Assembly (NCBI GenBank): GCA_902826055.1
Contig: CADEDJ010000009.1
Span: forward strand, 1 to 64,000
From: an uncultured Nitrosomonas sp.
Lineage (GTDB): Bacteria; Pseudomonadota; Gammaproteobacteria; Burkholderiales; Nitrosomonadaceae
Reading direction: 5' to 3'
Length of the DNA stretch: 64,000 nt
Made by a program: the position numbers and the translations under genes. Shown one piece after another: positions 17,918 through 27,752 of the stretch (within the stretch, counting starts at the first letter, position 1; every line of letters begins with the position of its first letter). A model generated the notes under the pieces. That model made no database searches, was not told where the DNA came from, and worked only from the letters and a program-made list of their open reading frames with translations.

Positions 17918-18925
17918 CTATGATAACGCGTGCAACCCCAATTTATCCAATAGCGCTTGATCGCGATCCACTTCCGGATTTCCCGTCGTCAACAATTTGT
18001 CGCCATAAAAAATGGAATTGGCGCCCGCTAAAAAACACAATGCCTGAATAGCCTCGGACATTTCCTGCCGGCCGGCGGATAGCCGCACCATCGCTTTTGG
18101 CATGGTAATCCGCGCCGCGGCAATGGTACGCACGAATTCGAACGAGTCGAGTGTAGCCGTGCCATAAAGCGGCGTTCCTTTAACTTGCACCAATTGATTA
18201 ATCGGTACCGATTCCGGATAGGGATTCAAATTGGCCAATTGCGCGATCAATCCGGCGCGGGTTTCTCGTGTTTCGCCCATGCCGACGATACCGCCGCAAC
18301 ACACGTTAATGCCTGCATCACGCACTTCCCGCAAAGTATTCAAACGATCCTGATACTGCCGTGTGGTAATAACTTCTTCATAATATTCCGGCGCGGTATC
18401 GAGATTGTGATTGTAGTAATCCAAACCTGCTTCGCTTAATTGATGAGCCTGACCAGGTTTTAGCAAGCCCAGCGTGGCACAGGTTTCCATGCCGAGCGCT
18501 TTGACTGCACGCACCATTTCAGTCATTTTTTCGATATCGCGTTGCTTTGGTCCACGCCATGCAGCGCCCATGCAAAACCGCGAAGCACCTTTGGCCTTTG
18601 CCGCCGCTGCCGCGGTGACCACTTCATCCAGCGAAAGCATGTCCTGATTGTCAACACTGGTGTGATAACGCGCCGCTTGCGGGCAATAACCGCAATCCTC
18701 CGGACAGCCGCCTGTTTTTACAGAAATAAGCGTAGATAATTGCACGCCGTTGGCATCGTGGTATTGCCGATGCACACATTGCGCACGGTAAATCAGATCG
18801 TTAAAGGGCATATCCAGTAATGACTGAACTTCAGCCACGCTCCATTGCGCCGCGTCTTCTGATTTTGCAGTGTTATTGACTAAACTGTCGTGTGTTTCGT
18901 AAGTTGTAAATGAGTTGTAATTCAT
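17918..18925 (-). CDS. bioB: Biotin synthase
   Basis: 335-residue radical SAM enzyme that inserts sulfur into dethiobiotin. The radical SAM cysteines Cys74, Cys78 and Cys81 occur in [17 protein letters not shown], followed by [23 protein letters not shown] and the C-terminal [15 protein letters not shown]. It is the first gene of bioBFHCD. Upstream on the same strand is a TTGACA (near 19010-19015) with a poor -10 partner, so the promoter is unsettled. A BirA-type operator is not obvious. Confidence 0.96.
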   Translation of the reverse strand: MNYNSFTTYETHDSLVNNTAKSEDAAQWSVAEVQSLLDMPFNDLIYRAQCVHRQYHDANGVQLSTLISVKTGGCPEDCGYCPQAARYHTSVDNQDMLSLDEVVTAAAAAKAKGASRFCMGAAWRGPKQRDIEKMTEMVRAVKALGMETCATLGLLKPGQAHQLSEAGLDYYNHNLDTAPEYYEEVITTRQYQDRLNTLREVRDAGINVCCGGIVGMGETRETRAGLIAQLANLNPYPESVPINQLVQVKGTPLYGTATLDSFEFVRTIAAARITMPKAMVRLSAGRQEMSEAIQALCFLAGANSIFYGDKLLTTGNPEVDRDQALLDKLGLHALS

Positions 18926-19050
18926 GCCGATTTACCTGTTAACTGTTGAAAGGGCAATAAACATTTTAAATGCCAATTAGTTCGGATGATCAAGGATTCA
19001 ATCAACGCTGTCAATTTTTCTACCATTCATTACCTGGCGATTAAGTATTC

Positions 19051-19749
19051 ATGATGTCAATATTCAATGAGAAAAACTGCGTGCTGTGCGGCATCGGCGC
19101 CCAGCACGACTTGTGCGCGCCGTGCGCTGATCATTTGCCACAATTGCCAGCAGCGCATTGTCCCGTATGTTTGTGGCCAGTGCCAGCGGCAGAAATATGT
19201 GGAACTTGCTTGACCAAACCGCCAGCTTTCACGCGTTCCATTGCCGCTGTCCGCTATGTCTTTCCGGTAGATGCGTTGATACATTCCTTTAAATATCAAG
19301 CCAATTTGGCGATTGCCCCCATTTTGGCGAATCTGCTTATAGCGCAATTAAAAACAACAATGACCATGCCGGATGTTATTATTCCTATGCCCTTACACCC
19401 CATCAGATTGCGTGAGCGCGGTTTTAATCAAGCATTGGAAATCAGCCGTTATCTTTCCAAGCAATTGCATATTGCGTTGCTACCTGATAGTTGCAATCGT
19501 ATCAAGCATACTCCGCCGCAAACGGGACTACCTTGGAAAGATCGGCAGAAAAATATCCGTAAAGCTTTTGACTGTAAAATTGACCTCTCGGGAAAACATA
19601 TTGCAATCGTCGACGATGTCATGACAACAGGCGCTACACTGAATGAATTGGCTAAAATTCTTCGCCGGCAAGGTGCGGCTGAAATCAGTAATTGGATCAT
19701 CGCCAGAACAATCAGAGAAATTAATCCAATCGATCCTTACACATCGTAA
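19051..19749 (+). CDS. comF: ComF family amidophosphoribosyltransferase-like protein
   Basis: 232 residues. An N-terminal zinc-finger-like Cys cluster (CVLCG, CAPC, CPVC, CGTC within residues 10-55) precedes a phosphoribosyltransferase fold with the PRPP loop HIAIVDDVMTTGATLNEL near residue 190 and IPMPLHPIRLRERGFNQALE. ComF proteins serve DNA uptake in competent bacteria; the enzymatic role is unclear. It is divergent from bioB and followed 13 bp later by trmL. The nearby type IV pilus genes suit a competence role, but that is inference. Confidence 0.88.
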   Translation: MMSIFNEKNCVLCGIGAQHDLCAPCADHLPQLPAAHCPVCLWPVPAAEICGTCLTKPPAFTRSIAAVRYVFPVDALIHSFKYQANLAIAPILANLLIAQLKTTMTMPDVIIPMPLHPIRLRERGFNQALEISRYLSKQLHIALLPDSCNRIKHTPPQTGLPWKDRQKNIRKAFDCKIDLSGKHIAIVDDVMTTGATLNELAKILRRQGAAEISNWIIARTIREINPIDPYTS

Positions 19750-19762
19750 ATAGTCCACCTAC

Positions 19763-20227
19763 ATGTTTAACATTGTCCTGCATCAACCTGAAATTCCTCC
19801 GAATACAGGAAATATCATCCGTCTCTGCGCTAATACCGGCATGCAATTGCACCTTGTCAAGCCACTAGGATTTCCACTGCAAGACAAGCAATTATTGCGT
19901 GCTGGTCTGGACTATCATGAATTTGCTCGAATGATCGTACATGAAAATTGGGTGGAGTGCCGCAAAAGCTTGCAGAGTCACCGCATTTTTGCAATCACAA
20001 CCAAAGGCACACAACGCTATGACAAAGTTCAGTATAGGGCAGGAGATGCTTTTTTATTTGGCGCGGAAAGTTGCGGTTTGCCTGTTCACATTATGGAAAC
20101 CTTCCAGGAAGCTGAGCGTATCCGGGTACCGATGATAAAAACCAGCCGCAGCCTGAATTTATCCAATGCCGTAGCGATTGTTGCGTATGAAGCCTGGCGT
20201 CAGATCGGTTTCCCGTCAGGGCAATAA
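19763..20227 (+). CDS. trmL: tRNA (cytidine/uridine-34-2'-O)-methyltransferase
   Basis: 154-residue SPOUT methyltransferase of the TrmL/YibK type, which methylates the wobble ribose of tRNA-Leu species. Landmarks are LHQPEIPPNTGNIIRLCANTG at the start, LFGAESCGLP in the middle and the knot sequence IRVPM, then RSLNLSNAVAIVAYEAWRQ at the end. Length equals the E. coli enzyme. It probably shares a transcript with comF, 13 bp upstream, and converges on pilQ with only 7 bp between stops. Confidence 0.94.
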   Translation: MFNIVLHQPEIPPNTGNIIRLCANTGMQLHLVKPLGFPLQDKQLLRAGLDYHEFARMIVHENWVECRKSLQSHRIFAITTKGTQRYDKVQYRAGDAFLFGAESCGLPVHIMETFQEAERIRVPMIKTSRSLNLSNAVAIVAYEAWRQIGFPSGQ

Positions 20228-20234
20228 TCGGCAG

Positions 20235-22343
20235 TTATTGAATATTAAGATTCTCGCTTAAAATACGCGGTGTAACGAAAATCAGCAGTTCACGCTTATT
20301 ATCCACTTTGGCGGTATTGCGAAAAACATTGCCCAGTACTGGAATATCCCCTAGCAAAGGAATTTTGTTAACCACTTCGTTCTCAGTGCGGTCAAAAATT
20401 CCACCGATCACCACTGTTCCGCCATTTTCCACCAACACTTTCGTCGTTACCTGCTTGGTATTGATCGGAGGCGGCAGGAACGCATTGAGCGGCGTACCGA
20501 TTTTGTCTTGATTGACATTTAACTCCATATCAATTTGCCCATTGTAAGTAATCAATGGCTTAACCCTTAATCTGAGTGTTGCATCCATAAAACGTATGCT
20601 GGTAGCACCGCTGCTGGTTGCCTGTTGATACGGAACTCGATCGCCTTGTTCGATTGTTGCTTCTACCCCATGCGCAGTCACAACACGCGGGCTAGCGATA
20701 ATTCTGCCTCGTTGGTCTGTTTCCAAAGCCGACAACTCGAGATTGATAATGCGGTTATTGTTTATTTTCATCAAACTGAGTCCTAAAGCAGCCGGCCCGC
20801 CTAGTAACCCGGTAGCCGCTGCAGCAGGTAAATTCACGTTCAGATTATTGGCGCCACTGGCTGAACCACCCGCAGCTAACGCGCTTGAGCCGGTCAAATT
20901 TCCTGATATCCCTAAATTTTGGTCTCCGACACCCGTGGCATTTTGTATACCAAAACGTGCACCCAAATTACGGCTGAATGTATCTGTCGCTTCAACTATG
21001 CGTGCTTCAATCATAACTTGCCGTTCAAAAACATCCAGTTTTTGAATACGTTTCTTAATTTCGTTTAACCTGACCGGAATGTCGGTAACCGTGATGGTGT
21101 TACTGATTTCATCCAAATTAATTGTTCCGCGCTTGCTGAGCATTCCTTCGAACATTAATGAATTGACTCTGCGATGATTGAGATGAAGAATTTCAGTTTG
21201 CAAGGGCTCCATTTCAGTAATTTGCAATTTCGCTTCCAAATCAAGCAATTCCCTATCCGCCATTTCCTTACCGGGTGCCACAAAAATAACGTTGCCAGTT
21301 TTGCGTTTATCCAATCCATGCACCTGCAACACGATATCCAGCGCTTGATCCCACGGAACGTCCTTTAAGCGCAAGGTCAGATTTCCACTCACAGAATCGC
21401 TGGCAATAATATTTAAATTGGTAAAGTCTGCAATAACTTGCAATATTGCTCTTACTTCTACATCTTGAAAATTTAGCGATAACCGTTCACCTGTATAACC
21501 GCCATCGACTCGCTTCCTTTTCGCCTGCTCTTCTTCATCGTCCGTCAATGCTCGAACTTCGAGAATAAATTGCGTACCCGATTGACGAGCCGAATGTTCC
21601 CACTTGCCGCCGGATTTCACAATGATACGAACATTATCACCCTTCTTTGAAGTCTCAATGGTATTTACTGGCGTGGCAAAATCTACAACATCCAAACGCC
21701 TTCTCAAGCTATCGGGAAGAAAAGTATCAACAAATTCGACAAAAATATCATTACCTTGCCGTTGAACGTCAACGCCGGTATTTGCTTTCGTCATATCGAC
21801 AATAATACGGCCTTCGCCACTTGTGCCACGCCGAAAATCGATATCACGCAAACTATTTATGTGTTTATTTGGCGTTGCTTCAGCAAATCGTACAGGCGCA
21901 CTCACCACCTGATTTTCAGTTACCGCAACCAACCTGATGAAAAGCGTATTATCAATCGCACGAATATTGTGTTTCATCAATTTAGATAAATTCAATACTA
22001 CCCGTGTTCGATTTCCAACTTGAACGATATTAATGCTGTGTAAGTCACTTTCTGGTGCTTCTTGGACATTCTTGCCCATGCCATTTGTAACGTCATAGAA
22101 ATCAAAATAAATACGATGAGGATTGCTTAATGAAACACCCGTTGGCAATGTTTGAAGTGGACGATCTAAGGTTAATTTTGCAACGACTTCGCCATTCTGA
22201 ATATTAGAAATATCAATCGATCGAATACTATTGCTATTCGCAGTATTCTGCACCATCTCTGAAGAATTCTCTTCAGCAAAAACTGCAGTAACAATAAAAA
22301 ACAACGGTGCTACTATTCCCAAACCTAGAATCTTTTTTCTCAT
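20235..22343 (-). CDS. pilQ: Type IV pilus secretin PilQ
   Basis: 702-residue outer membrane secretin through which the pilus passes. A Sec signal covers about residues 1-23 (ending VFAEE). Two AMIN-like domains follow (about 35-130 and 155-265) that bind peptidoglycan, then an STN/N0 domain (LNFQDVEVRAILQVIADFTNLNIIASDSV, about residue 290), an N1 domain, and the C-terminal secretin domain with VPYQQATSSG and VVIGGIFD. It is last in pilMNOPQ. aroK and aroB, which often follow pilQ, are absent here. Confidence 0.95.
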   Translation of the reverse strand: MRKKILGLGIVAPLFFIVTAVFAEENSSEMVQNTANSNSIRSIDISNIQNGEVVAKLTLDRPLQTLPTGVSLSNPHRIYFDFYDVTNGMGKNVQEAPESDLHSINIVQVGNRTRVVLNLSKLMKHNIRAIDNTLFIRLVAVTENQVVSAPVRFAEATPNKHINSLRDIDFRRGTSGEGRIIVDMTKANTGVDVQRQGNDIFVEFVDTFLPDSLRRRLDVVDFATPVNTIETSKKGDNVRIIVKSGGKWEHSARQSGTQFILEVRALTDDEEEQAKRKRVDGGYTGERLSLNFQDVEVRAILQVIADFTNLNIIASDSVSGNLTLRLKDVPWDQALDIVLQVHGLDKRKTGNVIFVAPGKEMADRELLDLEAKLQITEMEPLQTEILHLNHRRVNSLMFEGMLSKRGTINLDEISNTITVTDIPVRLNEIKKRIQKLDVFERQVMIEARIVEATDTFSRNLGARFGIQNATGVGDQNLGISGNLTGSSALAAGGSASGANNLNVNLPAAAATGLLGGPAALGLSLMKINNNRIINLELSALETDQRGRIIASPRVVTAHGVEATIEQGDRVPYQQATSSGATSIRFMDATLRLRVKPLITYNGQIDMELNVNQDKIGTPLNAFLPPPINTKQVTTKVLVENGGTVVIGGIFDRTENEVVNKIPLLGDIPVLGNVFRNTAKVDNKRELLIFVTPRILSENLNIQ

Positions 22344-22369
22344 TGTCGATAGCTAACATGGTTGTACTT

Positions 22370-22888
22370 CTAATTTTTCAGCATGAGTGCACTAACCCGC
22401 TCAGTCCATTCATTCACGCCCCCCTGTACAATTTCTACCAGCTTAACTTCTGTCTCAGAGATCTGATCGATTTTCCCAAAATTCTGCCCCAAATAATTAC
22501 CTTCTTTAACACGATACAATGTACCATCGGGTGACTTTATCAAAGCATAAATTGAACCTTCCCGTTGCAGTGAGCCCACCATGAGCAAACTCTCCAACGG
22601 ATAAGATTCCAATACTTCCTTGCTGCGATTTAAGTCTGGTTGAATGCCATTTATCGTGCTTTGCGCTTGATCACTCTTACGTGGCAAAAATGGGTTAGGT
22701 ATATCAAAAGCTTGATAAGTAAAATGCCTATAGGATTTAACGTCCGGTATCGGATCAATCTGTCCATGTAGACCATTCCCGGAATCATGAATAAATGCTT
22801 CCAGATCACTATAATCATTCTGACTACAAGCCGTTATCATTATCAAAGAAATAATAAGTAGTACTAGTAGGAATAACCGCTTAATCAT
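22370..22888 (-). CDS. pilP: Type IV pilus assembly lipoprotein PilP
   Basis: 172-residue inner membrane lipoprotein. The signal MIKRLFLLVLLIISL ends in a lipobox with Cys21 (MITAC). The periplasmic homology region near residues 90-170 (SLLMVGSLQREGSIYALIKSPDGTLYRVKEGNYLG) is the beta-sandwich that docks onto PilQ. It lies 26 bp before pilQ and 3 bp after pilO, linking the inner membrane PilMNO complex to the secretin. Confidence 0.94.
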   Translation of the reverse strand: MIKRLFLLVLLIISLIMITACSQNDYSDLEAFIHDSGNGLHGQIDPIPDVKSYRHFTYQAFDIPNPFLPRKSDQAQSTINGIQPDLNRSKEVLESYPLESLLMVGSLQREGSIYALIKSPDGTLYRVKEGNYLGQNFGKIDQISETEVKLVEIVQGGVNEWTERVSALMLKN

Positions 22889-22891
22889 AAT

Positions 22892-23503
22892 TCATTTTCC
22901 TCCAGCTTGCTTTGCTATTTCTTCTTCATCCAGATAACGAAACGTTTTTGCAACAGCATCCAATACCAATTTCCCGTCAGACCCAGGCGCCAGGCTGATA
23001 TTGTTCAAAGTTACTATCCGTGGTAATTGTGCAACATCACTGGCAAATGCACCAATATCGTGGTAATTACCAATTACACGAATTGCAATTGGAAGTTCAG
23101 CATAGAACGCATTGATAGTTTCGTTTGCAGCTGGTTTAAATAACTCAAATTGCAATCCACGACCCAACCCTGCCTGATTGATATCGATTAATAACGCTTC
23201 CATTTCAGATTTATCGGGTAACTGCCTCAACAACGCACTCAAAGAGTTTTCGATTTCTACGAGCTGCTGCCGTAACACGGGCAAATTAACAGCACTTCTT
23301 TTTTTTACTTGATAAGTTGTTTTTAATGTTTCTTCTTGACTTTGAGCATTTTCCAATGTTTTCAATTGCTCTTCCCAGACAAAAAAGTAACCTGTAATTA
23401 CAATGGCAATAAATAGAATAATCAATGCGCACACTTTGAATGCAACTGGCCAATTACCCGCACTATTGATGTCAAGCTGACGTAACTCATTGAGTAGATT
23501 CAT
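22892..23503 (-). CDS. pilO: Type IV pilus alignment protein PilO
   Basis: 203 residues: a short cytoplasmic N-terminus, one membrane helix at about residues 23-45 (KVCALIILFIAIVITGYFFVW), a coiled coil to about 100, and a ferredoxin-like periplasmic domain (LQFELFKP, VIGNYHDIGAFASDVAQLPRIVTL). It pairs with PilN in the alignment subcomplex. Start and length match the family. It lies within the pilMNOPQ operon. Confidence 0.94.
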   Translation of the reverse strand: MNLLNELRQLDINSAGNWPVAFKVCALIILFIAIVITGYFFVWEEQLKTLENAQSQEETLKTTYQVKKRSAVNLPVLRQQLVEIENSLSALLRQLPDKSEMEALLIDINQAGLGRGLQFELFKPAANETINAFYAELPIAIRVIGNYHDIGAFASDVAQLPRIVTLNNISLAPGSDGKLVLDAVAKTFRYLDEEEIAKQAGGK

Positions 23504-23552
23504 TGCAATATATTCTTACAAAAGATTATCAAAATAATTTAAATGCGAAATT

Positions 23553-24110
23553 CTATAAATCCTCAGTAGGTGTTTGCGTAAGCTTTACTTTCATATTAAA
23601 TTCATTTTGGCGCGCATTATTGACAGTAGTCGCCTTAATTTCTATTAATAAAGCCGATTCGAGATAGGGAGAGGATTCAAGGTTACGCATCAATGTTGAA
23701 ACCCATGCATTGGATTGCGCAAAACCAATCAAATTAATATCATCATCGACCTGTTTCACACTTTGCAGATAAACTCCATCTGGCAGCAATCTTACCAACT
23801 GATCCAACAAATGAACGACTTCTGATCGACTGTTCTGCAATGATTCGACGATTTGTTTCCGAGCCAATAGCTCGTTGGTTCGTGTTTTAATATCTTTAAT
23901 TTCCGCAATTTCTTTATCCAGGATAGCAATTTGATCATTTAAATACTGATTGCGACCATTTTGGTATTCTGTTTCTCCTGCAATCATCGAATTAATCCCC
24001 CATACAACAGCAATACCTAAACAACCCACTACGCCTCCAAATATCGCAATTTGTTGTTGCTGCGCCTTGCGCTTAAGTTCACGATGCGGTAACAGATTAA
24101 TGCGTATCAT
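23553..24110 (-). CDS. pilN: Type IV pilus alignment protein PilN
   Basis: 185 residues. The N-terminal INLLPHRE is the conserved cytoplasmic peptide that inserts into PilM. A single membrane helix at about 22-42 is followed by a coiled coil and a periplasmic ferredoxin-like domain (LLPDGVYLQSVKQVDDDINLIGFAQSNAWVSTLMRNLESS). Its ATG overlaps the pilM stop by 4 nt. Confidence 0.94.
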   Translation of the reverse strand: MIRINLLPHRELKRKAQQQQIAIFGGVVGCLGIAVVWGINSMIAGETEYQNGRNQYLNDQIAILDKEIAEIKDIKTRTNELLARKQIVESLQNSRSEVVHLLDQLVRLLPDGVYLQSVKQVDDDINLIGFAQSNAWVSTLMRNLESSPYLESALLIEIKATTVNNARQNEFNMKVKLTQTPTEDL

Positions 24111-25210
24111 GATGGATCAAAACTGCGCAATGCCAAACCGCAAGCAATTAAAAGAGACGATGCATCAACATTGAGTTGTCTAGAGATAATGCGGCTCGAT
24201 AATTCCATATTTGCAAATGGATTAACGACAAACGTGCTCACCTGCGTACGCGATGCGATAATATCGCTTAAGCCTGGAATCACTGCGCACCCGCCCGCTA
24301 TAAAAATATAATTCACTTCAGTATATTGTGTTGAAGTATAAAAAAACTGGATAGCGCGCATGACTTCGATTGCCAATGTTTCGCAAAAAGGTTGCAAAAC
24401 ATCTGATTTATAATTATCAGGTAAATTGCCATTTCGTTTGGCAGCCTCAGATTCCTCCGTAGAAAGATTAAACTGATTACTGATCTCCTGTGTTAGCTGA
24501 TTTCCCCCGAATGGTTGGTCTCTTGTATATACCGGCTCGCCATTGTGAAATACATTAATTTTCATAACGGTTGCACCAATGTCAACCAGAGCGATTACTT
24601 GATCCTTACTATTTTCGGGTAGCTGCCCCAGGGTTAATTCAAATGCGGCTTGCGCTGCATACGATTCAATATCCATAACAATCGCTTTGAGGCCGGCAGA
24701 TAAAGCTGCGGCTACTCGATCTTCCACTTTTTCTTTGCGCGATGCAGCAATAAGAACTTCGACTTCTTCCTGGCTATCTTGAACAGGTTTGACTACCTGG
24801 AAATCAAGATCAATTTCATCGAGAGGGAAAGGAATATACTGACTGGCCTCGGTTTCGACTTGGAAAGCGAGGTCATCTTCACGTTGTCCTGCCGGTACAA
24901 TAATCTTTTTAGTAATAACATCCGTCACAGGTAATGCAAGCGCCACATTCTTTAGGCGTGTTCCCATACGCTTCCATCCGCGTTGCAAACATTCACTTAC
25001 TGCTTCTAAATTTACAATCCCGCCGTCAAGCATCGCATCAGCAGGCATTGGTTCAATGACATAGCGGTCAATACGATAGGTTTGATTTCCTCTTCCACTC
25101 CTCGATAATTCAACCATTTTTACAGACGAAGAACTAATATCCACTCCTATTAATCGAGGGGATTTTATCCTTAAAAAGTCTAGATTGATCTCAAAATTAC
25201 TCTTAAACAT
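24107..25210 (-). CDS. pilM: Type IV pilus assembly ATPase-like protein PilM
   Basis: 367-residue actin/FtsA-like cytoplasmic protein. LIGVDISSSSVKMVEL is the phosphate-1 loop, IALVDIGATVMKINVF is the phosphate-2 loop, and IFIAGGCAVIPGLSDII is the adenosine loop. It binds PilN and anchors the alignment complex on the cytoplasmic side. It is the first gene of the operon, divergent from the PBP1A gene across 211 bp that should hold both promoters. Confidence 0.94.
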   Translation of the reverse strand: MFKSNFEINLDFLRIKSPRLIGVDISSSSVKMVELSRSGRGNQTYRIDRYVIEPMPADAMLDGGIVNLEAVSECLQRGWKRMGTRLKNVALALPVTDVITKKIIVPAGQREDDLAFQVETEASQYIPFPLDEIDLDFQVVKPVQDSQEEVEVLIAASRKEKVEDRVAAALSAGLKAIVMDIESYAAQAAFELTLGQLPENSKDQVIALVDIGATVMKINVFHNGEPVYTRDQPFGGNQLTQEISNQFNLSTEESEAAKRNGNLPDNYKSDVLQPFCETLAIEVMRAIQFFYTSTQYTEVNYIFIAGGCAVIPGLSDIIASRTQVSTFVVNPFANMELSSRIISRQLNVDASSLLIACGLALRSFDPS

Positions 25211-25421
25211 TAGCTCGTCAGAGTGATATTCGTAGTTTATAAATTACCCAATCTGTAAAAAAAATATGTAAACTACTCAATATTTTCTTAATTCTCAAAA
25301 TATGCTCAGATGATGCTGTTGATTCTGCCAGATTTAACAAATTCTTATCCTTAGAAAAGGGATGTATATTGCCCTTATAATTGTAAATTAATACCTTCAT
25401 CATTTAATTAATCCCATATTC

Positions 25422-27746
25422 ATGTTAGCTCGTTGGTTGTATTACTTGTTTGCTGCCCTGTCTGCATTGGGCTTAATTGTCGTCTTATTAGTTGGGTTTG
25501 CAGCATTGGTCATATATTCAAATCTACCCTCTCTGGATACACTAACCGACTATCGCCCCAAAATACCGTTACGAATATATAGTGACGAAGGTCTTTTAAT
25601 CGGAGAATTTGGAGCGGAGCGCAGAAATGTTGTGACAATTTCCGAAGTGCCCAAGCATCTTAAACAAGCAATTCTTGCGGCTGAAGATGATCGCTTCTAT
25701 GAGCATGGTGGCGTCGATTATCTAGGTGTATTGAGGGCTGCTTATTCAAATTTTTCGGCGGGAAGTGTGCGACAGGGTGCAAGTACCATCACCATGCAAG
25801 TGGCACGAAACTTTTTTTTATCAAGAGAAAAAACGCTTACTCGAAAATTCAGTGAAGCTTTGCTCGCTTTCAAAATTGAGCATAACCTGAGTAAAGACAA
25901 AATCTTAGAGCTTTATGTCAACCAAATATACCTTGGACAGCGTAGCTATGGTTTTGCCGCTGCAGCACAAACATACTTTGGAAAATCACTACAGGAAATT
26001 AACATGGCTGAAGCGGCTATGCTGGCAGGACTGCCTAAAGCACCATCCAGCTATAATCCCATCAGCAATTTTAAGCGTGCAAAAAGTCGACAGCTTTATG
26101 TACTCGGACGATTACGCGTCTTAAATCATATCTCCAGTAATGAATTGAGTGAATTAGAAAAGCAACCTGTTCCCATCAAAAGACAGTCACTTGTTTTTGC
26201 AATGCCCGCCGAATATATCGCTGAAATGGTGCGTCAGGTCATCTATGATCGTTATCAGGAAGACGCTTACAGTAAAGGAATCAAAGTTCACACAACGATT
26301 CGCCAACTTGATCAAATAGCTGCTTATCAGGCGCTAAGGAAAAATGTAATTGAATATGATAGACGCCGCGGCTATCGAGGCGCAGAAGCTCATATAGACT
26401 TACTTAAGTTCAGTGCTAATCAAGAAAAAACGATTGATGATGCATTGGATGAAATTAACGACAGTGGGGATATTCATCCAGCAATCGTATTAGCCGTTAA
26501 GTCCAATACAGTCCAAGTTTACCGCAAAGGTGGAGAAATCGTTGAGATCACTGGTGAGGGCCTCAAGTTTGCGCAAAAATTCTTAAGCAATAAGAAAGAG
26601 GCGGAAAAAAAATACATAATACCTGGTGCATTAATTCGTATACAAAAAAATAATAAAAATGTCTGGCACATTGTTCAACTCCCAGAGGTTGAAGGCTCTC
26701 TTGTTTCACTAGATCCCAATGATGGAGCCATTCGTGCTTTAATTGGCGGTTTCGATTTTTATAAAAATCAATTCAATCATGTTACACAAGCATGGCGACA
26801 GCCTGGTTCCAGTTTTAAACCGTTTATTTATTCTGCAGCTTTAGAAAAAGGCTTTACTCCAGCAACAATAATTAATGATGCACCACTGACATTTAGCGCC
26901 ACACAAACAGGTAGTCAGCTATGGGAACCTAAAAACTTTGATGGCAAATTTGAAGGACCAATGCGCATGCGCACTGCTCTAGCTAAATCAAAAAATCTTG
27001 TATCTATTCGCATATTACAGGCTATTGGTATTCAATACGGACAAGATTATATTACTCGCTTTGGTTTTGATGCCAATCGGCATCCACCTTATTTACCTAT
27101 GGTGCTAGGCTCAGGTTCAGTTACACCCATGCAAATGGCTGCAGGATACGCCATTTTTGCAAACGGTGGTTTTCGTGTTTCACCTTATTTTATAAAGAGT
27201 ATCGAGGATGAAAAAGGTAATGTACTTGAACAATTCCAGCCTTTAGCGGTGTCGAATGGCGCCAAACGGGTAATAGATCCACGGAATGCTTTCATTATGA
27301 CAAGCATGATGCAAGATGTTATCAATTATGGCACAGCCATTAAAGCTAAGCAGTTGGGGAGAACAGATCTGGCGGGCAAAACAGGAACTACGAGTAATTT
27401 CGTCGATGCATGGTTCTGTGGCTTCCAAAAAGACTTAGTAACAATTACGTGGACAGGATATGATGAACCTAAGTCGCTTGGAAATAACGAAACCGGGGGA
27501 CGTGTTGCATTACCAATTTGGATAGATTATATGAGTGTAGTTTTAAAAGGCATCCCTATAGCAGAGTACAAAGCTCCTAATGGGATTCTTGCAACAAAAA
27601 TTAATCCATTATCAGGATTTAGAGAATCCTCTGGAACTCTAACTGAATATTTCTTCAGTGAACATCTCCCACCGCTTGTAGAAACTCCAACTTACATTGA
27701 CCAAGCACCTAGAGATACAAGAGATCTAAAGGACCAGCTGTTCTAA
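25422..27746 (+). CDS. mrcA: Penicillin-binding protein 1A (bifunctional transglycosylase-transpeptidase)
   Basis: 774 residues. A membrane anchor (about 5-32) is followed by a GT51 transglycosylase with catalytic Glu88 in LAAEDDRFYEHGGVD and QGASTITMQVARNFFL. An OB-like insert follows (about 330-425), and then the transpeptidase with nucleophile Ser463 (SSFK), SKN and KTGT. It polymerises and crosslinks peptidoglycan in the periplasm. Length is typical. It is divergent from pilMNOPQ, a placement seen widely in proteobacteria. Confidence 0.95.
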   Translation: MLARWLYYLFAALSALGLIVVLLVGFAALVIYSNLPSLDTLTDYRPKIPLRIYSDEGLLIGEFGAERRNVVTISEVPKHLKQAILAAEDDRFYEHGGVDYLGVLRAAYSNFSAGSVRQGASTITMQVARNFFLSREKTLTRKFSEALLAFKIEHNLSKDKILELYVNQIYLGQRSYGFAAAAQTYFGKSLQEINMAEAAMLAGLPKAPSSYNPISNFKRAKSRQLYVLGRLRVLNHISSNELSELEKQPVPIKRQSLVFAMPAEYIAEMVRQVIYDRYQEDAYSKGIKVHTTIRQLDQIAAYQALRKNVIEYDRRRGYRGAEAHIDLLKFSANQEKTIDDALDEINDSGDIHPAIVLAVKSNTVQVYRKGGEIVEITGEGLKFAQKFLSNKKEAEKKYIIPGALIRIQKNNKNVWHIVQLPEVEGSLVSLDPNDGAIRALIGGFDFYKNQFNHVTQAWRQPGSSFKPFIYSAALEKGFTPATIINDAPLTFSATQTGSQLWEPKNFDGKFEGPMRMRTALAKSKNLVSIRILQAIGIQYGQDYITRFGFDANRHPPYLPMVLGSGSVTPMQMAAGYAIFANGGFRVSPYFIKSIEDEKGNVLEQFQPLAVSNGAKRVIDPRNAFIMTSMMQDVINYGTAIKAKQLGRTDLAGKTGTTSNFVDAWFCGFQKDLVTITWTGYDEPKSLGNNETGGRVALPIWIDYMSVVLKGIPIAEYKAPNGILATKINPLSGFRESSGTLTEYFFSEHLPPLVETPTYIDQAPRDTRDLKDQLF

Positions 27747-27752
27747 TATTTG

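Noticed and set aside
18907-18936. GTAAAT/ATTTAC inverted repeat at the bioB start as a BirA operator
   Set aside because: Only 6-bp arms match, it overlaps the coding start, and it lacks the longer BirA consensus.
25218-25403. Minus-strand open frame of 61 codons between pilM and the PBP1A gene
   Set aside because: It fills the divergent promoter region, is AT-rich low-information sequence, and has no recognisable features.
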